From: Leptoclinus maculatus | Taxonomy: Eukaryota; Chordata; Actinopteri; Perciformes; Stichaeidae | DNA length: 64,000 nucleotides | Direction of reading: 5' to 3' | Assembly: GCA_032191485.1 (NCBI GenBank) | Contig: JAVDOI010000016.1 | Coordinates: forward strand, 16,078,074-16,142,073 | In this document: positions 35,660 to 45,939 of the stretch, piece after piece | Layout of the letters: every line of letters starts with the position of its first letter | How positions within the stretch are numbered: the stretch's first letter is position 1 | Made by a program: the position numbers and the translations under genes | Notes under the pieces: model-generated | Told to the model about the DNA's origin: nothing | What the model saw: the letters and a program-made list of their open reading frames with translations, nothing else | The model's database searches: none

Positions 35660-38600
35660 ACTGAGAGACAAAATACTTTTTACATCATTCATCATAATTT
35701 CATTCAGTCACGTGAGGCTGTTCATTCCTGATTGTCGGGTTTGATGAGTTTTGATGACTTGGGAAATTAATGTTTTTTGGTTTTTTTCATCGATTCATCT
35801 AAAAAATTATCGACAGATTAATCGATTATTAAAATAATCGTTAGGTGCAGCCCTAGTCATTTTCTCATATACTTCTATACAATCTGACTTCTTTTTGGAA
35901 CCAGAGGAGTCGCCCCCTGCTGGCCATGAGAGAGAATGCAAGTTTAAGCACTTATGCATTGGCTTCACTTTCCAGAACCGGAGATTGCAGCCTGGTTTGA
36001 GTACATGTTGCGGTATACAAATGTAGTTCACCTGTGAAATAAAACATGGTTTCCCCTCTGTGCACAGGCCTTGGCATGCTGCAGAAGACAGGCCTGTGTG
36101 TTATAGCTGACAAGCTCAACTTCATCCGCTACCTGGCCCACTTCCGCTGTGTGCACAGAGGTGCGGTGTTCGCCAAGATGAGGACCACTTCTGTTCGTAA
36201 GCTGCTGCCAGAGTCCTGGGGCTTCCTGTGTCCCGTCCACACTCCAGATGGAAATCCGTGTGGACTCCTGAACCACATGACGGCCATCTGTGAGATTGTG
36301 GCACCGACCTTGGCCACCACATCCCTGCCTGCTCTGCTCTGTTCCCTCGGTGAGTCAGCTGTTCTGCTAAATTGAGGCCACGATGCACAATTACATGATG
36401 TATGAAGTTAGAGTATGTCCTTTTTAAACTTCGTCTGGCGCACATTTTAAAGCACAAAATCGTTTCCGTCTCTTGCGCCTAAGGTGTCACTCCAGTGGAT
36501 GGATCTCCTGGTCAAGCCTTTTCCGACTGCTACCCCGTGATCCTGGACGGGGCTGTTGTGGGCTGGGTGGAGACTGAATTAGCCCAAGCTGTGGTCGACT
36601 CCCTGCGGAGGTTCAAGGTATGTCATCTGTGTGACGTATACAAGTTCAACCGTCCGTACCGCCCACATTGTGTGTGCAGAGAGCTGATATTTAAAACGAA
36701 TACCCTCAGGTGCTGAAAGAGAAGAGGATCCCTCCCTGGACCGAGATTGTTCTGATTCCCAAAACAGGCAAGGCCAGCTTGTACCCAGGCCTGTTCCTCT
36801 TCACAACACCCTGCCGTATGGTGCGGCCCGTACGCAACCTAGCTCTTGGCAAGCAAGAGTGGATTGGCACCTTTGAACAAGTATGTGTAAACTGTGATTC
36901 ATAAAGATGCTGCGGTAGTTGTATTACCTTAATACCTGAAGCACACGACTGCAAAGGGGGATTTGTTTTGCATATTGGCCGCTGAAACTTTTATTTAATC
37001 ATCTTTTTCTATCTTGTGCCAGCTGTACATGAATGTGGGCATCATGGAGGACGAGATCCAGCCAGGAGTGACAACACACCAGGAGCTCTTCCCTCACAGT
37101 ATGCTCAGCGTGGTGGCCAGCTTCATCCCCTATTCGGACCACAACCAGAGTCCTAGGAACATGTACCAGTGTCAGATGGGTAAGTTGTGAGACCACCGTT
37201 AGAGGCTCCAAGCACCCACACAAGGTGTATATCAGCCTATGCTGATAAGATTCAAATGTATCAATCCTTTCATTACCATTTTGAAGCAGCGTGTCCATCA
37301 GCGATTTAACATCTTCTCTTTTCAGGTAAGCAGACTATGGGTTTCCCCCTGCACTCATTTCAGAACCGCTCGGATAACAAGCTGTACCGGCTCCAGACCC
37401 CACAGAGCCCACTGGTCAGGCCCAGCATGTACGACCACTACGACCTGGACAGCTACCCCAGCGGCACCAACGCCATCGTGGCCGTTATATCCTACACAGG
37501 CTACGACATGGAAGATGCCATGGTGAGTAAAACGCAACAGTTACTGTATTTGTTATGCGTCTGCGCTGGCGACAGGCCAGAGGAATACTATTTGCAAGTT
37601 CTACGTCGTATGTCTGTCTGATCCATTCTGTTGAATGTGATATCTCAGGAATGCCTGGAGGGAATTTCTTTAAATTTTAAGCTGGACTCAAGGACGAACT
37701 GATTAGAATTTGATGGTCAAAGGTTTTTGGCCATAACTCCAGAATTCATATGCTAATTATGACAACTTCACACATTAGGATGTCCACTAGGATAAAATGA
37801 TGACATTTTGGACCGACATGGATTTAAACTGCGACTTGACTAGCTGGCGGAGGCAAACAACCGCTAGGCGGTAATTCTAGTTCCTGATAGAAATGGAATG
37901 AAATCCACAATTTGATCTTATTAGATTGTGAACAAGTCATCATGGGAGAGAGGCTTTGCCCATGGAAGTATCTACAAGACTGAGGTGGTGGACCTGGCAG
38001 AGAAAGTGAGGGGAGATGACCAAGTGGTGTTTGGGACCCAGCCAGGTGACCCTAAAACAAAGGACAAACTGGACGCTGATGGACTTCCACACATCGGGTC
38101 GACACTTAAGTATGGAGACCCCTTCTTCGGCTACATCAACCTCAACACAGGCCAGGCCTCTGTCAGCTTCTACAAGTAAGTGTCGTGTTGTAACTTTTTC
38201 ATCATCTACACATCTAAAAAACTAATTCGTCAGTAGGAACACTACTTAAATTCTGCAGGATATTTCATTTTGCAGCTTAACTTTGTCAAATTACAAACTA
38301 CAATGTGAATGTGTTTTTCTGTATTTTTTTCTAGGAACCAAGAGGCCTGCATTGTGGACAATGTAAAGATCTGCAGCAACGACAGTGGCTCAGGCCGCTT
38401 TAAACGCGTGTGCATCACCATGCGAGTGCCGCGAAACCCCACCATCGGTGACAAGTTCGCCAGTCGCCACGGTCAGAAGGGCATCCTGAGTCGCCTGTGG
38501 CCGGCCGAGGACATGCCGTTCACAGAGAGCGGCATGGCCCCTGACATCCTGTTCAACCCCCACGGCTTCCCCTCCCGCATGACCATCGGGATGCTGATCG

Positions 38601-39217
38601 AGAGCATGGCCGGCAAGTCCGGCGCCCTGCACGGCCTGAGCCACGACGCCACCCCCTTCACCTTCTCAGAGGAGAGCTCTGCGCTCGAGTACTTCGGCAA
38701 AATGCTCCGGGCGGGTGGCTACAACTACTACGGCACGGAGCGGCTCTACAGCGGAGTGAGTGGCCAGGAGCTGGAGGCCGACATCTTCATCGGGGTCGTC
38801 TACTACCAGCGGCTGCGTCACATGGTCTCCGACAAGTTCCAGGTGAGAACCACCGGAGCAAGAGACAAGGTGACCAACCAGCCAGTGGGGGGGAGGAACA
38901 TTCAGGGAGGCATCCGTTTCGGGGAGATGGAGCGAGACGCCCTGCTGGCCCACGGCTCGTCTTACCTGCTTCACGATCGCCTCTTCAACTGCTCGGACCG
39001 ATCGGTGGCTCAGGTGTGCGTCGACTGCGGCAGCCTGCTCTCCCCCCTGTTAGAGAAACCGCCGCCCTCTTGGTCGGGCCTGCGCCACCGCGAGATCGTC
39101 TGCACACTGTGCGGTAAAAGTGACTCCATTGACACGGTGTCCGTTCCTTACGTCTTCCGCTACTTTGTGGCCGAGCTGGCGGCAATGAACATCAAAGTCA
39201 AATTAGATGTGAAGTGA
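31316..39217 (+). CDS. polr1b: DNA-directed RNA polymerase I subunit RPA2 (second largest subunit)
   Basis: Beta-like subunit of Pol I; forms half of the active site that makes 45S pre-rRNA in the nucleolus. Exons: 31316-31492, 31865-32035, 32156-32302, 32394-32526, 32638-32774, 32903-33126, 33228-33399, 33513-33684, 36068-36349, 36484-36617, 36710-36880, 37023-37179, 37326-37522, 37925-38175, 38335-39217. They sum to 3,408 bp, or 1,135 codons plus stop, equal to the human length. Conserved blocks: EEMGGYFIVNGNEKVIRMLI (protrusion), ESWGFLCPVHTPDGNPCGLL (fork), GTNAIVAVISYTGYDMEDAM and GDKFASRHGQKGILSRLWPA (hybrid-binding and catalytic regions), NPHGFPSRMTIGMLIESMAG, GGIRFGEMERDALLAHGSSY. A C-terminal zinc ribbon is CVDCGSLLSPL...CTLCGKSD, and the end is MNIKVKLDVK. 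All intron phases agree. Intron 8 (2.4 kb) is the only long one and carries two transposons. Confidence 0.98.
33705..34396. mobile_element. terminal-inverted-repeat DNA transposon in polr1b intron 8
   Basis: The ends are a perfect 23-bp inverted repeat beginning GGCCCAATCCCAATGTCCCC. The flanks are ATA on both sides (33702-33704 and 34397-34399), suggesting a short target duplication. No transposase frame is present, so it is non-autonomous. The superfamily is not certain; a 3-bp duplication would suit PIF/Harbinger. Confidence 0.8.
35099..35174. repeat. 76-bp near-perfect palindrome inside hAT copy 1
   Basis: Centred on GGTACC at 35134-35139. Each arm is 38 bp, and I count two mismatched pairs. 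The inner 46 bp (35,114-35,159) are perfectly self-complementary, so the sequence could form a cruciform. Confidence 0.9.
35599..35650. repeat. (AT)n microsatellite within hAT copy 1
   Basis: About 26 AT units followed by a short GA run. The equivalent place in copy 2 (51,617-51,730) is longer and interrupted by TATC units. Confidence 0.95.
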
Positions 39218-39296
39218 ATTTTTGCAGGACAATCAGACGATGCATGCCTTAAATGGGACAAATCAAGAGAGAGTCACTGCTGTTAATGCTAATTAA

Positions 39297-39609
39297 AAGG
39301 TACAGTGTGTAGCATTTGGGGGGATATTGGCAGAAATTGAATATAATATTGATAGGTATGTTTTATTTAAAGTATATTCACCTGAGATTCAGAATCGTGT
39401 TTTCGTTACTTTAGAATGAGCCGTTTGTATCGACAGAGCCGGCCGCCATGTTTCTACAGTAGCACAGAACGGATAAACCAAAAACTGTCTCTTGATAGAG
39501 ACGTTCACATTTTTGTGTCTGCCTCCGTAGTTAGTAGGTCTCCTACACGCTCGGCACAACATGTGCAACCTCGCCACTAGATGCCACCAGATCCTACACA
39601 CTGCACCTT
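39297..39609. mobile_element. TTAA-type non-autonomous element within the polr1b 3' region
   Basis: Begins AAGGTACAGTGTGTAG and ends with its near-complement CTACACACTGCACCTT. TTAA immediately precedes the left end. It lies between the polr1b stop codon and both candidate polyadenylation signals, so it is probably transcribed as part of the 3' UTR. Confidence 0.7.
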
Positions 39610-39651
39610 TTTGAAATGGGTCCTGATATCCTCTGAAGTTGCTACAGAAAG

Positions 39652-39657
39652 AATAAA
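39652..39657 (+). terminator. polr1b polyadenylation signal, proximal (AATAAA)
   Basis: AATAAA 435 bp after the stop codon, in GAATAAAAAAC. A second AATAAA lies at 39848-39853, so two 3' ends are possible. Confidence 0.6.
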
Positions 39658-39847
39658 AAACAAACTGTAGAGCCATGATGTGTCACAATAACCTGGTTTC
39701 TTAGAAGTGTATCTCCATTGTCAAAAGTGTGTTATTAGCCAAGACTTGACAAAGAAATGACAAAGTAACAGCATATGATGTGTTGACATCTGTTACTGGA
39801 TGTAAAAATAACCCAGAGATCTTTTTGTACAGTCACATTGAGCGTGG

Positions 39848-39853
39848 AATAAA
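39848..39853 (+). terminator. polr1b polyadenylation signal, distal (AATAAA)
   Basis: Second canonical hexamer, in GGAATAAAAAATAT, 631 bp after the stop codon. Confidence 0.5.
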
Positions 39854-40173
39854 AAATATATTTTAGAATGAATTCAGATCCTTTACTTTAAAACTACCAA
39901 CTCCACTAAAATAAAAGTCCCACTTTACAATTGTATCCTAATAGTAGAAACAAGTATTATCAGCAAAATGAGATATATATATATATAACTATATATCCAT
40001 TTCTCAGACAGGTGCTTCATGTCCCTCACTCCCTAACTGTCCATGCTGGATCTGTCCCCGTTGTTTTAAAAAGATAAATAAGTTATTATCATGACATCAT
40101 CCAGCTAGCCAAACCTGTCTGGTGTACAGCTAGTAGAGAAGCTTCATGTACTGCTTCTCTTTCCTGCTAGTCT

Positions 40174-40735
40174 GCTGTCTGATTGTGAGGTCAGGCTGAT
40201 CTGGGATCAGCTCTTTCAGTAGTTTCTCCTCTCAGTTCTCCTCTCAAACGGGTCTTGGAGGAGTAGTGCTCGTGCTGGCGCTCTCCTGTAGAGACTTCTC
40301 CTGACGAGAACGCGCAGCTTGGGGCAGGAAAAAAACTGCCCCAAGCTGAATCTATTTGAGGACGCTGATTGGCTGAATTGTATGTCACTCATTTATATCT
40401 TTAGTCAGCATTAAAGCATCATTGGCTAAACTGCTTCGTAGACCCGCCTCTTTGGGGCAGTTTCTCCGGCGCCCCAGCCAGCTGAGACGTGCACAGAGGA
40501 GAGGACCTGCAGACAGGCAGAGAGGACGTGCAGGAAAAGCATATATTTACCGCAGATATCATATTTTACACATATTACTGGGTGATTCCATGTTTCAAAA
40601 ACACAAATATTGTCAATTTGTATAATTTATTATTATTATTATTTATTTTATTTTTTATTATTTGTAGCTCAAGGGGGGGCGGCGCCCTAGCGCCCTCTAT
40701 GGACCAGCCGCCACTGTCCACCACCCTTATCCGTC
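40174..40735. repeat. transposon-derived block downstream of polr1b
   Basis: The segment 40,174-40,255 repeats the interior of hAT copy 1 (34,913-34,990; GTCTGATTGTGAGGTCAGGC, GATCTGGGATCAGCTCTTT). It continues into sequence with a GGGGCAG...CTGCCCC hairpin (40,320-40,346) and a GGGGGGGCGGCGCCCTAGCG block ending near 40,735, typical of fish hAT-derived repeats. No clean termini were found. Confidence 0.55.
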
Positions 40736-41290
40736 ATAAGTTACAGGGAAGACAAAATGCTCCCAAACTTGCGACTTCAATGACGCCGGGGCTCCTCCGC
40801 TCGCCATGACTTTAGACTTTCGCCATTAAATGCTTTTAACCTGCTCCGTTCACTGAACACACTACTGCTTTAAATCTGTTCACTGACACTCTGCTTTGAT
40901 ATTCGGGGACTTGTTACTTGAAAAGGAACAGCAGCAGTAACACTTTATTACACACTATGATGATTACACTGTAAAAATCACTGATGAAATCATCTGATGA
41001 AATCTTATCGGGACATCGTGATACAATTACGTTATTAATAACAACCATGGTTGTTATTAATTTTGAGGAGTGGTTGTTATTAATTTTGAGGACGTAATTG
41101 TAAAAGTAAAAAAGTACGTGCAAGTACTTTCTCGAATGTCTCAGAAAATCTCATCATTTTGCACTTAAGTTCTTAATTAAAATTATAGATTTACAAATAT
41201 TCAATTAACACAGGAGTAAGGGAAAAAAACATGGTTATTTGAATAGATTCATTGAATTACCAGAAAACATGCTATATTGTGATATATATA
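40736..41290. other. intergenic, polr1b repeat block to nanp 3' end
   Basis: A/T-rich. A 27-bp stretch near 41,040-41,094 occurs twice (GGTTGTTATTAATTTTGAGG), and half of it is palindromic with its neighbour. No gene is recognisable. Confidence 0.4.
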
Positions 41291-41296
41291 TTTATT
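41291..41296 (-). terminator. nanp polyadenylation signal (AATAAA)
   Basis: AATAAA on the minus strand about 145 bp downstream of the nanp stop codon. It is the nearest canonical hexamer I see. Confidence 0.55.
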
Positions 41297-41439
41297 GAGA
41301 TATGAAACGACTTAAATCAGAATAGAAGATTGATCATGACATTCATCTTTTAACATTTCCATGATTATAAATTCCCACTTGAAGGAGACAGTCCTCCCCA
41401 TTCTCTTCCTTCACACATGGTTTGAATCCCCACTTGTCC

Positions 41440-43240
41440 TTATTTCAGTTGTTGCAGAATCTGCGGCAGGTCCAGCACAGTAGGGACAGTGTAGTCTGGA
41501 GTCACTGAACCATCTGGCAGAGCACTTCCTGCACTGCTGATCCAAACCGTAGCCCGTAGTCTGGCATCAAAGCCCCCCTGAATATCGGTGTCCAGAGAGT
41601 CTCCCACTATAATACAGTCCTGGGCCTCCACCTCCAGCATGTCGAAACACAACGTGAAGATGGAGAGGAACGGTTTCTGCTCCGCGTGTTCCCCCCCGAC
41701 CACGATGGCGTTGAAGAACTCCTCGCACCCGACTGCCTTCACTTTCTCTCTCTGAGTCTGAGCCTCGCCGTTGGTCAGCAGCAGCAGCTTGTATCTGCCG
41801 CGCAGTTGTCTCAGGAGGTCGCATATTTCCGTGGACAGACTGAGAACCTCCAGGCGACTGTTTTTCCACAGGTAGTAGCACTGAGCTGCCAGCGAGGGTG
41901 GCGAACAGCTGCCCACGGCCTCCCGGATGCTCTCCTCCCAGTGACCCACACGGACGTCGTCGATGGATCTGTCAGCGGAGGGGTTGAAGCTCTCCTGCAA
42001 AAGCTTCTGCTTGAACTTGTCACAAATACTGCCGACGGTGTCGTCGTCGAGGGCCAATGTCGTCTTCAAAAGTTCACTGGTCTGTAAGATCGGAACAGAT
42101 GACCATTTAAAAGTTAAAGCATGCATGTCTAATTCAACAACAAACCACAAGAGGTCAGGGATTGTTTTAGAAGTTTAGGCTAAAGTGCCATACAACAGTC
42201 AGTGGTGGAAGAAGCCCGGTCGTAGGCACCACGGAGGACACTCATTCAGGTTTCAGCAACCTGTTATATGAATATATACACAAATGTATATACTTCTTTA
42301 CCTGATGTCAGAGACAATGGTGACGTATCTAAAGACTAAAATTAACATTTTATACTATAAATCAGCTTATTTCACATCTATACCTGCATGTTTTGCAATA
42401 CAAAATGAGACATTTTCCTCACTTTTTAAGACTTGTTTCTGGTCAAATGAAATATAACCAGAAAGCTGCTGGTTAGTCATTTTTCTAACCAAAAAGTACT
42501 TTTCAGATACACTATTTAAACCTCATCCAGGATTCATAACCGCCTCTAAACTACGTCCCCATCCCACTGAAGTAAAAGTACAAATACTACAGTGTGAGTT
42601 GCTCCGCCCTGACGGGTGCAAATAAAACTAGCGTGTGTGTGAGACAATGGACATTTTAACACGTCAACACTATGACATGCACATAAATAATAAGGTGAAG
42701 TCTACATATGTGGCAATACAACAAGGTAACAAAATGCTACATTACAAGTAATGCAGTTAAATTACAAACAAGATACTTATGCATTGAAATACACTGGACA
42801 TCATATTTTTTTTATTATTAACTGATGTATAAACACTTACATTTAATCTGTAACAATACACATGTTATGCCCCGATGATCAGAGCCATTTAATGATGATA
42901 TGTTTTATACTTTATGTACAATTTGAATTTTCAAAGTATAGCTATCAGATAAATGTAGTTGGTGTCAAACGTACACAACGTGTCTCTGAAATGTAGAAGA
43001 GTAAAAGTCTCCAGTAGTCCACGTCCTGTTCACGGAGTTCATTGAGCACTTCCTGTAAACGGTCTGTGGTCGAGCACTTACCGTTCGGCTGACGTTACAA
43101 ATATGGAAGCTACCTTTAAATGCTACGAGAAGAATATCAGACTTCATCACCTTTGTTATCGCTATTACACCTGCCCGACTTGTTTCAATGAGCGTGTTGT
43201 CCAAGTCGAACAATATCGCCTTCACAGCTTTACCGTCCAT
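41440..43240 (-). CDS. nanp: N-acetylneuraminate-9-phosphatase
   Basis: HAD-superfamily phosphatase that converts Neu5Ac-9-phosphate to free sialic acid; cytosolic. Two exons: 43151-43240 and 41440-42081 (AAG|GTGATG donor, TTACAG|ACC acceptor). They give 243 codons plus stop (human 248, also two exons). HAD motif I is ILFDLDNTLIET (nucleophile and acid/base Asp). Motif II is LLLLTNGEAQTQREK. The motif III Lys is in GGEHAEQKPFLSIF, and motif IV is IIVGDSLDTDIQGGFDA. The cap region (SICDKFKQKLLQESFNP...HWEESIREAVG...CYYLWKNSRLEVLSL) follows the family. I chose ATG 43240 because MDGKAVKAILFDLDNT aligns with the mammalian N-terminus. An in-frame ATG at 43402 would add 54 residues but covers a promoter-like motif. 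Confidence 0.95.
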
Positions 43241-43334
43241 TGCCAGAGCGCACTGTTCATTCACAACAAAATACCGTGTTGTAGCCCACGCGAGACCCGA
43301 GGTCGATGCGAAGTAGCCTACTTCTGGGTGAACT

Positions 43335-43353
43335 GCATGATAGGAGTTGTAGT
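43335..43353 (-). promoter_or_regulatory. ZNF143/Staf-like site upstream of nanp
   Basis: The minus strand reads ACTACAACTCCTATCATGC, matching the long ZNF143 consensus (ACTACAAYTCCCAGCATGC) except at two positions. It lies about 95 bp upstream of the chosen start codon, a usual distance for this class of promoter. Confidence 0.6.
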
Positions 43354-43402
43354 TTTGATAAATGTGTAGCGCTTGCGAGTTTCTTCCTCGAGAGGACGCC
43401 AC

Positions 43403-45930
43403 TAAATCAAAAATATGAACTGTGTCCAGCAGTTCACAAGATTCTCAATGAGCTCTCCAGACACTTCAAGCAATGATTTCAGGAACTCCACTCACAATGA
43501 CTTACATTGCATGACAATATAAATGTGTGTGCCATTTAAAGGAAATGTGGTCAAGAGAGCCGCTTGTACATTAGCAATAGTGTAGATATAGAAATATTAC
43601 TGTTTCCAAAACTTCCCCAAGTTGTGATGTTGCTAGAGTCACTATGAGCATGCTTTATTTAGTTGTATCACAGAGGCTTTATTAAAATAAATCACTATGA
43701 GACTACAATAAAACTAATTTAAATGATAAAAAAATATTAAAAAAAGATTAAGGACTACAGGCACATGGCCCACTAAACACACCATAAAAATAAATAAAAA
43801 GTAAAATAAAAACAATTATATAAAGGCCTAAAGTGAGCATTTTGCTTTTCACCGTCGTTACACAGCGTTCCAGAAACCACACGCCAATCTTTCATTATGG
43901 CCAAGTTTTCCATTTGTGACTGAACTGTAACCGGAGCCTGCTTATACTAAACTTCAAAATTATTTATAGATCGCAATAATCCAAATAAAAGGAAAACAAT
44001 CAGTGTCATCACATGCCTAATTAAATGCCCTGTCTACGTGACACTTGGCCACGCATATTGCCAATTCAAACACATATTCCGTGAGACACACTCTTTCAAA
44101 ATCAAAACATACCTCAATTCTTATGCAACCTGTCCTTTTACTCATCTCTCAACTGGCAATGCGCCAGAGGTTCACACGCAACAGTGTGCAGGCCTGTTTC
44201 AACCCCAATCACAGATCACAACAACCCTTTCTCACATTACCTGGCAGCATTCTGATTGTAGCTCATGTGCTTGTGTCTTTAAGAAAAACCCTGACCTAAT
44301 TATTTCAATTACCTTGGACAAAACAAATGACAAAGATAAACTATAAATCAAAAAAATGCTGTGAGAAGCGTAGCCTGCTATTATCTGTGAGAACAAACAA
44401 CACCTACTGCTTGCATGCGAAGGAGTAACACGCTTGTTTAAATGACAGATGTGCAGCAAATGAGCTCAAAACCTTTTATCACCCTTAACCTTAAAAAGGG
44501 AAGAGAAACATAAACAGTGGATGCGTGAAGAGGGAACTTACAAGTGTAAAGATGGAATTTCCCTTTTGATGTAGAGGGGGGGGGGGGAGCAAATTACTTC
44601 CCTAACAGGCCGCTTGTGACTCTTCCAAGAACGTGCAGGCATCTGAGGGACTGGTGAGACCTGATGTCTTTGTCTGCACGACACCATTCCTGTTTTATCT
44701 GTCTGGGTGGCTGCACATAGTCACACGCTATGTCTCTCAACTGGGCACCAATCCCCTGCAAAGGCCGGTCATTAAGGGTGTCATTCTGCCAAACACCTGA
44801 TAGCCTCTCCAGAGCAGGAAGATAACACTCGAGTATATTTGATCCCCCTCATTTTTCGCCTATTATATTCTTGTGACCCTCCCTTGTTGTTGTTTTTTTA
44901 AATAATTGGGGCGTTCATCTGGGCCAGCGGTGTTTCTGATCTATGGGTGCCTCTGTGGGTGTGCGTGTGTGTGTGTTTGTGATCGTACAGGGGCCAGGTT
45001 TAAACCTCTTTCATAACTAATCCTGGCTCGGGGTCTGGACAAGTGTAAGCCAGAGGGACAGGTGAGTCTTTGAGCCATCAGAGGACGGAGCTTATTACTT
45101 GGGATCCAAAGGTCGTTAGTTGCTCCTGGGTTTTTAATCAATCTGACGAGAATTAAGCCCTGAATTGTATTGGCGTGCCCTGAGCAGTGTATGTGACACC
45201 AGATATGCATAATAGAAAGTGTGCAGGTCACCTACAAATCAAGACATTTCCTCACACAGATATAGCTCATCTGTGAAACCTTTGACCAAGTGACACCAAA
45301 TTCATTATCTCCCATCATTAAGAAGCTCTAAAATAGTGAACATTCGTCAGATCTGAAAGATTTGGATCGAACATGCCTTACATTGCTGCTGCGACAGAAG
45401 GGAGAGCGATAATAACTGGAAGTCAGCCGTCCTTTCTTTGTCAAGGTGCTGCCATCAAGCCCTGCCTCTGATATAGAGACCAACTTCGACCACACACACA
45501 CGTAGATGCGAGATTTTATCGAGGCCAGGGGAATGTATGAACTACAGTCTAAATGTGCCTGATGGCACTTGTCATGGTAACAAGTGGAGTCTGGCAACCT
45601 GCGTGTACACACAAACCAAAACAACACGATCCGGGGCAGGATGGTGCCTCTTCAGCAGCGATATGCTTTACCGCTTAGATTATGTAAATTGTGAGTTTGG
45701 GGCCTCCAGCAGCCTCCCATCAATGGACACTAGTATCATCGTCAAATGAGTCAAAATTTGTATTTTTCACTTGCTTCAATCAATTGTGTCAATGGTGGCC
45801 ACTCTTTGAGGCCGAAAAAAATGTAAATCAATGTAAATTTGCCATTTTCTGAATGGGCTTTTGCGTATATAGAAGCCATATTTGATTTGTGTTTATGTGT
45901 AATATGCCTCCAAGCAGTAGCTGGTGTTTT
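43403..45930. other. intergenic, upstream of nanp
   Basis: No gene recognised. It contains a G-run (44,578-44,587), short A-rich stretches and a GT-rich stretch at about 44,955-44,977. No open frame here has protein-like composition or splice context. Confidence 0.45.
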
Positions 45931-45939
45931 TGTTAGAGG

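Larger units (their letters stand above)
34786..35855. mobile_element. hAT transposon copy 1, in polr1b intron 8
   Basis: Starts TAGGGCTGCA and ends TGCAGCCCTA (perfect inverted termini) between perfect 8-bp duplications gtcatttt (34778-34785 and 35856-35863), diagnostic of hAT. The subterminal regions hold repeated ATCGATT/AATCGATT motifs. The interior has CCGGAA-rich palindromes (35,020-35,175), a CCGCCATATTGACGG block, an (AT)n tract and no transposase. The right 600 bp are nearly identical to 51,161-51,934. Confidence 0.92.

Noticed and set aside
38390..39185. Minus-strand frames opposite the last polr1b exon
   Set aside because: They are antisense shadows of a GC-rich conserved coding exon.
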